Notes under the pieces: generated by a model | The model's database searches: none | Seen by the model: only the letters and a program-made list of their open reading frames with translations | What the model was told of the DNA's origin: nothing | Translations under genes and position numbers: made by a program | Source of the DNA: an uncultured Pirellulaceae bacterium | GTDB taxonomy: Bacteria > Planctomycetota > Planctomycetia > Pirellulales > Pirellulaceae | DNA length: 6,189 nt | Assembly (NCBI GenBank): GCA_947258905.1 | Contig: CAMYKF010000100.1 | Coordinates: 1 to 6,189, forward strand | Direction of reading: 5' to 3' | Part shown: positions 1 to 6,090 of the stretch, piece after piece | Numbering within the stretch: the first letter of the stretch is position 1 | How the letters are laid out: every line of letters begins with the position of its first letter

Positions 1-701
1 GCTTTACGATCCTGCATCATGGCCTCGATCGAAAGTGTATCGACGGCACCGGGAAATCGCTCGGCGGCTGTCTTGCTACCGATGATGACCGGCATCGCCA
101 TCCAGTTCTCGGCGAAATCGGCATAGACATCGATCATCCGCTCGGTTTCCTCGACGGCTTCTTCGCTGGTGGCGTGAACGGTGTGTCCTTCTTGCCAGAG
201 GAATTCCGCGGTGCGCAAAAACATCCGCGTCCGCATTTCCCAACGGACGACGTTGCACCACTGATTGATCAGGATGGGCAAATCCCGATATGACTGCACC
301 CATTTGGCAAACATGTGACCGATGATGGTTTCGCTGGTGGGTCGCACGATCAGGGGTTCATCCAGCGGTCCGGCGGGAACGAGTCCGCCATCGGGCCCGG
401 GCTCCAGCCGGTGATGAGTGACGACCGCGCATTCCTTGGCAAAGCCTTCGACGTGTTCGGCTTCCTTCTCCAGAAAGCTTTTGGGGATGAACAGGGGGAA
501 ATAGGCGTTCTCGTGGCCAGTTGCCTTGAACTTGTCATCCAGGTCCCGCTGCATGTTCTCCCAGATGCCATAGCCCCAGGGCTTGATCACCATACAGCCG
601 CGGACGGGCGATACCTCGGCCAGATCCGCCGCCTTGATGACTTCCTGGTACCACTCGGGATAGTCCTGTTCACGTGTGGGAGTAATTGCAGTCTTGGCCA
701 T
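1..701 (-). CDS. proS: Proline--tRNA ligase, N-terminal part (cut by window edge)
   Basis: Class II aminoacyl-tRNA synthetase that charges tRNA-Pro with proline in the cytoplasm. Reading the minus strand from the ATG at 701-699 gives 233 residues with no stop before the window edge. Visible landmarks are GCMVIKPWGYGIWENM at residues 35-50, the motif 1 region ENAYFPLFIP (64-73), the RPTSET segment (120-125) and the motif 2 region with RWE (153-155) and RTAEFLWQEGHT (163-174). RPTSET followed directly by the motif 2 region, without the roughly 180-residue editing insertion of E. coli-type ProRS, marks the shorter eukaryote/archaeal-like form also known from Thermus and some other bacteria. The start is supported by MAKTAITP..DYPEWY, typical of this form, and by AGGAA six bases upstream. 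The anticodon-binding and C-terminal zinc-like domains would lie outside the window. It is transcribed divergently from the peptidase gene. Confidence 0.96.
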   Translation of the reverse strand, partial: MAKTAITPTREQDYPEWYQEVIKAADLAEVSPVRGCMVIKPWGYGIWENMQRDLDDKFKATGHENAYFPLFIPKSFLEKEAEHVEGFAKECAVVTHHRLEPGPDGGLVPAGPLDEPLIVRPTSETIIGHMFAKWVQSYRDLPILINQWCNVVRWEMRTRMFLRTAEFLWQEGHTVHATSEEAVEETERMIDVYADFAENWMAMPVIIGSKTAAERFPGAVDTLSIEAMMQDRK

Positions 702-707
702 GAGGTA

Positions 708-759
708 TTCCTGAATCGAGCTTAACGGGAGGCATTCTAGGGTTTGGGGTGCATTTCAA
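708..759 (-). promoter_or_regulatory. Candidate promoter and ribosome-binding site for proS
   Basis: On the minus strand, AGGAA (712-708) lies six bases before the proS ATG. Further upstream is TAGAAT (739-734), matching five of six -10 consensus bases. TTGAAA (759-754) resembles a -35 box, but the 14-base spacer is shorter than the usual 16-18. The RBS is reasonable. The promoter boxes are a motif match only, and planctomycete promoter consensus is poorly defined. Confidence 0.3.
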
Positions 760-781
760 AAACAGGGAAGGCTTCACGCCC

Positions 782-831
782 TTCTCCCTCGGGGAGAATC
801 CCGGCGCGCCGGGAGCAGGCCGGATGAGGGC
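782..831 (-). repeat. REP-like double-hairpin repeat, copy 1
   Basis: Two adjacent perfect hairpins are visible. TTCTCCC (782-788) pairs with GGGAGAA (792-798) over a TCG loop. TCCCGG (799-804) pairs with CCGGGA (809-814) over CGCG, so the second is also a 16-base perfect palindrome. The element ends with CGGATGAGGGC (821-831). Read on the minus strand it starts GCCCTCATCC and contains CTCCCCGAGGGAG, the same layout as copy 2 at 917-959, which lies in the opposite orientation. It aligns with copy 3 at about 38 of 50 positions. This looks like a dispersed extragenic palindromic element. No poly-T follows, so a terminator role is unsupported, and its place between divergent promoters argues against one. 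Confidence 0.7.
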
Positions 832-916
832 AAAACAGGCATCGGAACTGCGGCAGGAGGCAAACATCACGGCACAGCGACAAGGATCAACGTGATCCCG
901 ATGTGGTTGGGGGATG

Positions 917-959
917 GCCCTCACCCGCCGCTACGCGGCGACCTCTCCCCGAGGGAGAG
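917..959 (+). repeat. REP-like double-hairpin repeat, copy 2
   Basis: The element starts GCCCTCACCC and has two perfect hairpins. CGCCGC (926-931) pairs with GCGGCG (935-940) over TAC. CTCTCCC (943-949) pairs with GGGAGAG (953-959) over CGA. The second hairpin is the counterpart of TTCTCCC/CGA/GGGAGAA in copy 1 read on the minus strand: the loop is identical, and the outermost pair is C-G instead of T-A. The first hairpin occupies the same place as the palindrome of copy 1 but has a different stem sequence. Copies 1 and 2 are about 85 bases apart and inverted relative to each other, like paired REP units. Confidence 0.7.
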
Positions 960-1000
960 CTGACCCAACCGCACTCCGCCAAACCCTCGCGACGTCAGAC

Positions 1001-1032
1001 TATACTGGATGGTTTCCGTTCCATCATCAGGA
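1001..1032 (+). promoter_or_regulatory. Candidate -10 box and RBS for the M14 peptidase gene
   Basis: TATACT at 1001-1006 matches five of six bases of the -10 consensus and would give a leader of about 28 bases before the ATG at 1041. No convincing -35 box stands 16-18 bases upstream. AGGA at 1029-1032 lies eight bases before the ATG and serves as a moderate Shine-Dalgarno. This supports the start at 1041 over the in-frame GTG at 903, which lies before the repeat. Confidence 0.35.
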
Positions 1033-1040
1033 CCCGCAAC

Positions 1041-3725
1041 ATGATCTCAGGTTCATATTCATTACTGCGGCAGATTTTTGTGTGCTGTGCCGGCACGCTT
1101 GGCATCTCGATCGTACTGGTTTCCTCCGCTTTCGCGCAACGCGACCAGCCCAAACCGCCGACGATCTTCTGGCCGGCCGACGTAGCCCACGACGAGTCGA
1201 TCCCGAGTCCGAAAGAATTTCTGGGCTTTGAGGTTGGGCATCGGCACTTGCGACACGATCAGGTGGTCTCGTACCTGCAGGAACTGGCGCGGGTATCCGA
1301 TCGCATCACGATCGAGGAGTATGCGAAAACTCACGGCGGGCGACCGTTGCTGCTGCTTACGATCACCTCGCCCGCCAACCACGCCCGACTGGATGAAATC
1401 CGCCAGCAACATCGCCGGTTAAGCCGACCCACTGCCAATCCGCAGGAGATTTCAGACGACATGCCGGTCGTGATGAACATGGGGTACGGTGTGCATGGCG
1501 ACGAACCGAGTGCCACCAACACGGCGCCGCTGGTCGCGCATTATCTGGCCGCCGCACGTGGCGCGGAGATCGAAAGGATTCTGGACAACAGTGTGATTCT
1601 GCTGGATCCGGCGCTGAACCCCGACGGCTTTGATCGCTTTGCCCGCTGGGCCAACACGTTTCGCGGTACGGTTCCCAATGCCGATCCGGCGCATGTCGAA
1701 CACAATCAAGGCTGGCCGCCGGGTCGCGTCAACTATTACTGGTTCGACCTGAATCGCGACTGGCTGCCGCTGCAGCATCCGGAAAGCCAGGGTCGCATGT
1801 CGTGGTATCACGCGTGGAAGCCCAATGTCGTGCTGGACTTTCACGAAATGGGCACCGACTCGACGTTTTTCTTCCAGCCGGGCGTCCCCGAACGCAAGAA
1901 CCCGCTGACCCCCATCGAGAACGTCGAACTGACCCGGGAAATGGCCACTTACCACGCCAGAGATCTGGACCACCTGGGCTCGCTGTATTTTACGCAGGAA
2001 GTGTTTGACGATTTCTACATGGGCAAGGGCTCGACCTATCCTGACCTGCATGGTGCGGTTGGTATTCTGTTCGAGCAAGGCAGTTCACGAGGACACGTGC
2101 AGGAAAGCGCCAATGGTTTGCTGCAGTTTTCCGATACGATTCGCAACCAGTTCACGGCGTCGCTTTCCAGTTTGCGTGGCGCGTCGGCAATGCGTGAGAA
2201 GCTGCTGGGCTGGCAGCACGAATTCTATCGACGGTCGGTGGACGCGGCGGAAGCGCATCCGGTCAAGACCTACGTGTTCTCGCTTGCCAACAATCATTCC
2301 CGACTGCAGGCCTTTGCCGATATCCTGTTGCGTCACGACATTCGCTGTTACTGGGTGCCCGAAGACATGATGGCCGACGACCGTGTGATCAAGGCGGGCA
2401 GTCTGGTGGTGCCAGCCGAACAGCCCGAGTTTCGATTCTTGCGTTCGCTGGTCGAGCGTCGCAAGCAGTTCCGCGAAAGCGTGTTCTACGATGTCTCGGC
2501 CTGGACCCTTCCGCTGGCCTTCAACCTGCGACAGGTGAATCTCAAAGCCGACGTGCCGACTGGTGACCTGAAACGGGCTCGCATTGGCGCCCGGCAGGCG
2601 GCTGAATTGCCCGACAGCGATCAGCAACCGGTGGCGTGGTTTATGGAGTGGGGCGAGGATGCCGCGGTTCCCGTGTTGCAGGAATTGCTGGACGAAGAGA
2701 TTCATGTGCGCGTGGCACTCAAACCCTTAAAAGCCCAAACCGGGGACGATGAATTTACAGCGTTCACCTACGGGACCATCGCAATTCCGCTGGGTGTGGC
2801 CCAAAACGAAAACAAGCAACGGGCAATCGCCCGCATCGTGCGTCGCGGTCAGGCCAAGGGCGTGCGGTTCCACCGCGTTTATTCCGGACTGGCGGCAGGC
2901 GGCATCGATCTGGGAAGCAACAACTTCCCGCGACTGGAAACACCGTCGGTGGCCATGCTGGTGGGCAGCGGCGTCAGTGCGTATCAGGCCGGTGCGGCGT
3001 GGCATCAAATGGACCATCGCATTGGTATGCCGGTGTCCCTGATTCACGTAAATCGCGCGGAACAAACCGACTGGTCACGCTATAGCACGGTGATCCTGGT
3101 GTCCGGCCGTTATCAGCTGTCACCCGGTGCCATCGAGGAATTGCAACGTTTTGTGCAACGAGGAGGCAGTTTGATTGCCGTCAGCGCCGCCATCTCGCTG
3201 GCTGCCGATCAGATCCTGCAATTGCCGGCGGCAGCCGAAGCGGGGACGGGCAGCGTCGTGGAAACCGTGGACGACAAGACGAATCCGGAAAACCAGGCGG
3301 CCCAATTTGCCGAGGCTCGTAAACTTGCGGCGTTGCAACTGGTCAGCGGTGCCATCTTCGCCACGCAAATTGACAAGACGCATCCTTTGCTGTTTGGATT
3401 TGAAGGGGATCAGCTGCCGGTATTCCGCAGCTCCACGCGTTTAATGCAGCCGGCCACGCCGCAAGTCTCCAACCCCGTGCGTTATCTCAAACCACCCCTG
3501 CTGGCCGGTTACGCTTCCGAGGAGAACCAGGAAAAGATTGGCGAGACAGCCGCCGTGGCCGTGCACCGCATGGGTTCCGGGCGTGTCATCATGCTGGCTG
3601 ACGACCCCAATTTTCGCGCCTTTTGGCCCGCCACCAGCCGCATGTTTATGAACGCCATTTACTTTGGCCGGTTCACGAATGCTCCTGCGCCGCGGCGAGA
3701 CGTCGAGATGCACTCTGAGGATTAG
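1041..3725 (+). CDS. Exported M14-family zinc carboxypeptidase-like protein
   Basis: This 894-aa protein probably hydrolyses peptides or cell-wall-type substrates outside the cytoplasm; the substrate is unknown. Residues 1-32 form a signal peptide: basic start, a hydrophobic stretch around GTLGISIVLV, then SSAFA before Gln33. The M14 domain (about 60-370) has all key residues. VHGDE supplies zinc ligands His152 and Glu155. LDFHEMG supplies the third ligand, His268. DLNRDW (Asn238, Arg239) matches the substrate-carboxylate Asn-Arg pair. GILFEQGSSRG contains the catalytic Glu345. Residues about 635-720 (VAMLVGSG..., then LQRFVQRGGSLIAV) look like a class I amidotransferase-like fold, with no nucleophile Cys that I can place. 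The end (GRVIMLADDPNFRAFWPATSRMFMNAIYFG) continues that fold and is typical of long M14 proteins from planctomycetes and Bacteroidetes. The ATG at 1041 is preferred for its RBS and signal peptide; the in-frame GTG at 903 would add 46 residues of translated repeat. Family confidence is high; specificity is unknown. Confidence 0.9.
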   Translation: MISGSYSLLRQIFVCCAGTLGISIVLVSSAFAQRDQPKPPTIFWPADVAHDESIPSPKEFLGFEVGHRHLRHDQVVSYLQELARVSDRITIEEYAKTHGGRPLLLLTITSPANHARLDEIRQQHRRLSRPTANPQEISDDMPVVMNMGYGVHGDEPSATNTAPLVAHYLAAARGAEIERILDNSVILLDPALNPDGFDRFARWANTFRGTVPNADPAHVEHNQGWPPGRVNYYWFDLNRDWLPLQHPESQGRMSWYHAWKPNVVLDFHEMGTDSTFFFQPGVPERKNPLTPIENVELTREMATYHARDLDHLGSLYFTQEVFDDFYMGKGSTYPDLHGAVGILFEQGSSRGHVQESANGLLQFSDTIRNQFTASLSSLRGASAMREKLLGWQHEFYRRSVDAAEAHPVKTYVFSLANNHSRLQAFADILLRHDIRCYWVPEDMMADDRVIKAGSLVVPAEQPEFRFLRSLVERRKQFRESVFYDVSAWTLPLAFNLRQVNLKADVPTGDLKRARIGARQAAELPDSDQQPVAWFMEWGEDAAVPVLQELLDEEIHVRVALKPLKAQTGDDEFTAFTYGTIAIPLGVAQNENKQRAIARIVRRGQAKGVRFHRVYSGLAAGGIDLGSNNFPRLETPSVAMLVGSGVSAYQAGAAWHQMDHRIGMPVSLIHVNRAEQTDWSRYSTVILVSGRYQLSPGAIEELQRFVQRGGSLIAVSAAISLAADQILQLPAAAEAGTGSVVETVDDKTNPENQAAQFAEARKLAALQLVSGAIFATQIDKTHPLLFGFEGDQLPVFRSSTRLMQPATPQVSNPVRYLKPPLLAGYASEENQEKIGETAAVAVHRMGSGRVIMLADDPNFRAFWPATSRMFMNAIYFGRFTNAPAPRRDVEMHSED

Positions 3726-3887
3726 GTGCTTGTCACAGCCGATCGTGTCGGCATTGGACCCGGGCGAGACGGGATATTCACCGAAGCAGCGTCCACCGAT
3801 TCCGATGCAACATTTTTTTGATTCCCGAAAAATTTTCTGTCACAGCTGCGCAGGTCGCGGGTACTGGTGGAAATTCCGCAACGTTTT

Positions 3888-3894
3888 GGGAGGA
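3888..3894 (+). promoter_or_regulatory. Strong Shine-Dalgarno fixing the lipoprotein start
   Basis: GGGAGGA lies five bases before the ATG at 3900, the best ribosome-binding site in the window. It decides for the ATG over the in-frame GTG at 3867, which would add 11 residues ahead of the signal peptide and has no such site. The preceding 174-base gap (3726-3899) contains an A/T-rich patch at about 3811-3840 where a promoter could lie, but no clear paired boxes, and no terminator for the peptidase gene. Confidence 0.75.
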
Positions 3895-3899
3895 CAAAT

Positions 3900-4409
3900 A
3901 TGTTGGCACTTAAATCGATTCTGACCTGCACCATGACCTTGCTGGCAACCGCCTGTTGTGGCGGTTGCGACGGGCATCCGGACCAGCAACAGATGCAGGG
4001 AACCTGGACGGTTCAGGATTGGGTGTGCGATACCGGCAATGGACCCTCGACTTTTGAACGAAATGTCGGCTGGGAATTCAGATTTGATGGTGATCAACTG
4101 ACGATCAAGCAGTCGGCAGACTTTGAGCAAACGTGGACCGTCCAGCTGGATCCGTCCCAGTCACCCAAAACGATGCTTATCCGATCACAAATGGACTTTA
4201 ATGAGGATGGCGAAATCGATCTGGACGCGACTCGCTATTGCGTCTACCGCTTTGACGAAGCAGATACGATTACGTTGATGTACGGCAGCATGCATACAAA
4301 CGTTTCCCTGGATTCCGGGAAGGCCCAAAGCGAAGGTCTCGTTCCAACTGGATTCGTGCCTGACGCCCGAGCCAGCCTTGTCACCCTGAAGCGCGCAACG
4401 GATCGCTAG
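3900..4409 (+). CDS. Probable lipoprotein, TIGR03067-like (unknown function)
   Basis: This 169-aa protein has a lipoprotein-type leader: Lys5, a hydrophobic stretch, then LLATAC with Cys19 as the likely lipidated residue. The -3 residue is Ala rather than Leu, so the lipobox is imperfect. Cys20 and Cys23 follow closely. The mature part opens with QMQGTWTVQDW (31-41), continues with FRFDGDQLTIKQ (60-71) and VQLDPSQSPKTMLI (81-94), and closes with LVTLKR (160-165). This order (QGTW, a middle 'GD.LTI', 'LDP...PK', final 'L.LKR') recalls the planctomycete TIGR03067 domain, thought to be a lipocalin-like beta barrel. Residues 99-107 (DFNEDGEID) resemble a calcium loop. Cys43 and Cys114 could form a disulfide if exported. 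The function is unknown. It is co-directional with the peptidase gene but has its own strong RBS, so co-transcription is unproven. Confidence 0.75.
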   Translation: MLALKSILTCTMTLLATACCGGCDGHPDQQQMQGTWTVQDWVCDTGNGPSTFERNVGWEFRFDGDQLTIKQSADFEQTWTVQLDPSQSPKTMLIRSQMDFNEDGEIDLDATRYCVYRFDEADTITLMYGSMHTNVSLDSGKAQSEGLVPTGFVPDARASLVTLKRATDR

Positions 4410-4449
4410 ACTACACAGGCCCCTCTGTTAAACGGTGCCCGTTCCCTCC

Positions 4450-4496
4450 CTTCTTCCTCGGCGACAATCCCGAAGCGTCGGGAGAAAGGCGGATGC
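4450..4496 (-). repeat. REP-like double-hairpin repeat, copy 3 (decayed)
   Basis: This stretch aligns without gaps to copy 1 (781-830) at about 38 of 50 bases and has the same orientation. The second hairpin survives: TCCCGA (4468-4473) and TCGGGA (4478-4483) pair over AGCG, with the innermost pair changed from G-C in copy 1 to A-T. The first hairpin (4451-4467) has lost pairing at two positions through C-C mismatches and keeps one G-T wobble. The copy sits 41 bases after the lipoprotein stop and ends within about ten bases of the IS target site. It might act as a hairpin terminator in this convergent setting, but no T-run follows on either strand. Confidence 0.6.
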
Positions 4497-4500
4497 GCAT

Positions 4501-4504
4501 CTAG
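4501..4504. repeat. Left target-site duplication (CTAG)
   Basis: CTAG directly abuts the left IS end (CCCGG...) and recurs at 6091-6094 next to the right end. Four bases fits the 4-5 bp duplication known for the IS1380 family. Because CTAG is its own reverse complement, it makes the inverted repeats appear 17 bp long rather than 13. Confidence 0.75.
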
Positions 4505-4517
4505 CCCGGATATTTCA
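4505..4517 (+). repeat. Left terminal inverted repeat of the IS
   Basis: CCCGGATATTTCA is the exact reverse complement of 6078-6090. Beyond base 4517 the two ends diverge at once (CGTC against TCGG). This is the presumed transposase binding and cleavage site. Confidence 0.9.
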
Positions 4518-4544
4518 CGTCAATATTTTTGGCGGTCTACAAGA

Positions 4545-4609
4545 AAAGCCTTTTGCTTTGTAAAACGTTGGTTCTCACACCTAAACGAACTACGAAAGCA
4601 AGAGGCTTT
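4545..4609 (+). promoter_or_regulatory. Transposase leader with small hairpins over the RBS
   Basis: AAAGC (4595-4599) and GCTTT (4605-4609) can pair around AAGAG, so the Shine-Dalgarno AAGAGG (4600-4605) lies in the loop and first stem base, seven bases before the GTG at 4613. The same two pentamers occur upstream (4545-4549 and 4555-4559, loop CTTTT), allowing alternative pairings. Restricting transposase translation by RNA structure is known for several IS families; its use here is inference, and five-base A/T-rich stems are weak. Confidence 0.35.
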
Positions 4610-4612
4610 ATC

Positions 4613-5944
4613 GTGGCAGAGTGTATCACAGAAACGATTGAGTTTTCAAGGATTGATGGCCGTCAAGTCACCGCCGATTTTGTTGGTGGTCGGTTGACCA
4701 GCGATGCGGGAATCCTGTTGCTTCGAGAAGTCGATCGCAAGATCGGGTTGATCGACGCCATCAACGATGCCATTGCTGACCCGCGCGACCCGGGGGCCAT
4801 TACGCACGACCAGCGGACCATGTTGGCCCAGCGGATTTTTTCGATCGCATTGGGCTACGAAGATCTCAACGACCAGCAGGCGATGCGAACCGACGCGGCG
4901 CTGCAAGTGGCCGCCGGAGTCGAAGCCGAAGAAGACCGCCCGATGGCTTCTCCTTCGACACTCTGTCGGCTTGAAAACCGTGTCTTTCGCAAAACACTGG
5001 CAAGGCTTTCCAGGATTCTGGTCGACCAGTTTATCGCTTCGTACGACTCGCCGCCAAAAGAAATCACACTCGACTTTGACGCGACCGACGATCCGGTTCA
5101 CGGCCAGCAGGAAGGCCGATTCTTTCACGGATACTATCGGCACTACTGCTTCCTGCCACTGTATGTGTTCTGCGGTAGCCAGCCGCTGGTGGCCTACCTT
5201 CGTCCCAGCAAGATCGATGGTGCCAGACACGCCAAAGCCATTGTTAAACTACTGGTCGAATATCTGCGTCAGCATTGGCCTGAGGTGAAGATCACGATTC
5301 GGGGCGACGGTGGTTTTTGCCGTTGGAAGCTGATGCGTTGGTGTGAAAAACACGGCGTTTTCTACTGTTTCGGAGCGTTTCGCAACCAGGTTCTCGAACG
5401 ACATGCTGATCCCTTGATGCAGCAAGCCGAGGCAGAGTTTGAAAAGACCGGCCAGAAAGTTCGCTTGTTCGGCGAGACGAACTACGCGGCGAAAACGTGG
5501 GATCGAGAACGTCGCATCATCATCAAGTCGGAGCGACTGGAACCGGGGCTGAACACGCGGTTCGTCGTGACGAATCTTTCGCATCCGCCGCAACAGCTTT
5601 ACGATGAAGTCTACGCCATGCGCGGCGACATGGAGAATCGCATCAAGGAACAACAGCTGATGTTGTTTGCGGACCGAACGAGTTGCCACCAGTTCCAGGC
5701 CAACCAGTTTCGGCTACTGCTTTCCACCTTTGGGTACGTGTTGCTCGATACACTTCGGAGGGATTATCTCAAAGGCACCGAGCTTGAAAAGGCTCAGTCC
5801 GATACGATCCGTCTCAAGCTCTTTAAAGTCGCAGCACGCGTTCGCGTCACGGTCCGGCGAGTCTGGTTTCACCTGGCGACCAGCTATCCCTACCGAGCGT
5901 TGTTCCGATCGCTCTCTTCCAGGCTTCTCCTGGACACCGGCTGA
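4613..5944 (+). CDS. IS1380-family DDE transposase
   Basis: This enzyme cuts and joins the ends of the surrounding IS. From the GTG at 4613 the protein has 443 residues, a usual length for the family. The start gives M-AECITETIEFSRIDGRQVTADFVGGRLTSDAG, whose later part (the GG.LTSDAG.LLLRE block, residues 25-39) is a hallmark N-terminus of IS1380 transposases, and AAGAGG lies seven bases upstream. An in-frame TTG at 4529 would add 28 residues but has no clear RBS and lies almost at the IS end. The catalytic residues are visible: Asp156 in LDFDATDDPVHG, Asp232 in TIRGDGGF, and Glu341 in the Y-x2-R-x3-E signature YAMRGDMENRIKEQ (Tyr334, Arg337, Glu341). No frameshift or internal stop is present. 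The C-terminus (RVRVTVRRVWFHLATSYPY) is also typical. It is likely functional. Confidence 0.94.
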   Translation: MAECITETIEFSRIDGRQVTADFVGGRLTSDAGILLLREVDRKIGLIDAINDAIADPRDPGAITHDQRTMLAQRIFSIALGYEDLNDQQAMRTDAALQVAAGVEAEEDRPMASPSTLCRLENRVFRKTLARLSRILVDQFIASYDSPPKEITLDFDATDDPVHGQQEGRFFHGYYRHYCFLPLYVFCGSQPLVAYLRPSKIDGARHAKAIVKLLVEYLRQHWPEVKITIRGDGGFCRWKLMRWCEKHGVFYCFGAFRNQVLERHADPLMQQAEAEFEKTGQKVRLFGETNYAAKTWDRERRIIIKSERLEPGLNTRFVVTNLSHPPQQLYDEVYAMRGDMENRIKEQQLMLFADRTSCHQFQANQFRLLLSTFGYVLLDTLRRDYLKGTELEKAQSDTIRLKLFKVAARVRVTVRRVWFHLATSYPYRALFRSLSSRLLLDTG

Positions 5945-6077
5945 CCCCAAAACAACCTGAACGGCGATTGACTCAGCTTGGGGGAAAGGGGGAGTTGTGC
6001 CTCGAATTCAACGAAAGCGCGAAATCCAACTCATTCTTCGGCTAACTCTCCCAACCCACGCTCAAACTTCACACCGA

Positions 6078-6090
6078 TGAAATATCCGGG
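6078..6090 (-). repeat. Right terminal inverted repeat of the IS
   Basis: TGAAATATCCGGG, the exact reverse complement of the left end at 4505-4517, 133 bases after the transposase stop codon. Confidence 0.9.

Larger units (their letters stand above)
702..1040. other. Divergent intergenic region between proS and the peptidase gene
   Basis: About 340 bases separate the two divergent start codons. From left to right they hold the proS RBS and candidate promoter, hairpin repeat copy 1, about 85 bases with nothing recognisable (832-916), hairpin repeat copy 2, and a candidate -10 and RBS for the peptidase. Reading frames that cross this region (a minus-strand one at 670-924 and plus-strand ones from 903 and 914) are mostly translated repeat sequence and are not credible genes. 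Confidence 0.7.
4505..6090 (+). mobile_element. IS1380-family insertion sequence, complete
   Basis: The element is 1586 bp long and bounded by perfect 13-bp inverted repeats starting CCCGGATATTTCA, with a 4-bp CTAG duplication outside. It holds a single transposase gene that fills most of its length. The size, CC-starting ends, short target duplication and one-ORF design all fit the IS1380 family. Both ends, the reading frame and the catalytic residues are intact, so it looks potentially active and fairly recent. The 133 bases after the transposase stop (5945-6077) contain no credible gene. Assignment rests on the transposase plus end structure; ISfinder naming would need a search. Confidence 0.92.

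Noticed and set aside
350..571. Minus-strand open frame inside proS, and a plus-strand one at 315-725
   Set aside because: Both are out-of-frame shadows of the ProRS coding sequence, which reads with clear class II synthetase motifs in another frame.
670..924. 84-codon minus-strand frame spanning the proS start and repeat copy 1
   Set aside because: It overlaps the proS start, runs through hairpin repeat sequence, and has neither family resemblance nor a convincing RBS.
1452..2078. 208-codon minus-strand frame opposite the peptidase gene (and a similar one at 2085-2705)
   Set aside because: Long antisense frames are common opposite G+C-rich genes. The plus-strand frame has the complete M14 active site, and these have no recognisable features.
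3738..3752. GCCGA/TCGGC hairpin just after the peptidase stop, considered as a terminator
   Set aside because: The stem is only five bases and no T-run follows, so termination is not supported.
4646..5230. 194-codon minus-strand frame inside the IS
   Set aside because: It is antisense to the transposase and lacks features of an IS accessory gene; IS1380 elements normally carry a single gene.
5988..6052. Imperfect inverted repeat GGGGGAGTT / AACTCTCCC in the IS tail
   Set aside because: Eight of nine pairs across a 47-base loop is weak and could be chance; no independent sign of function.
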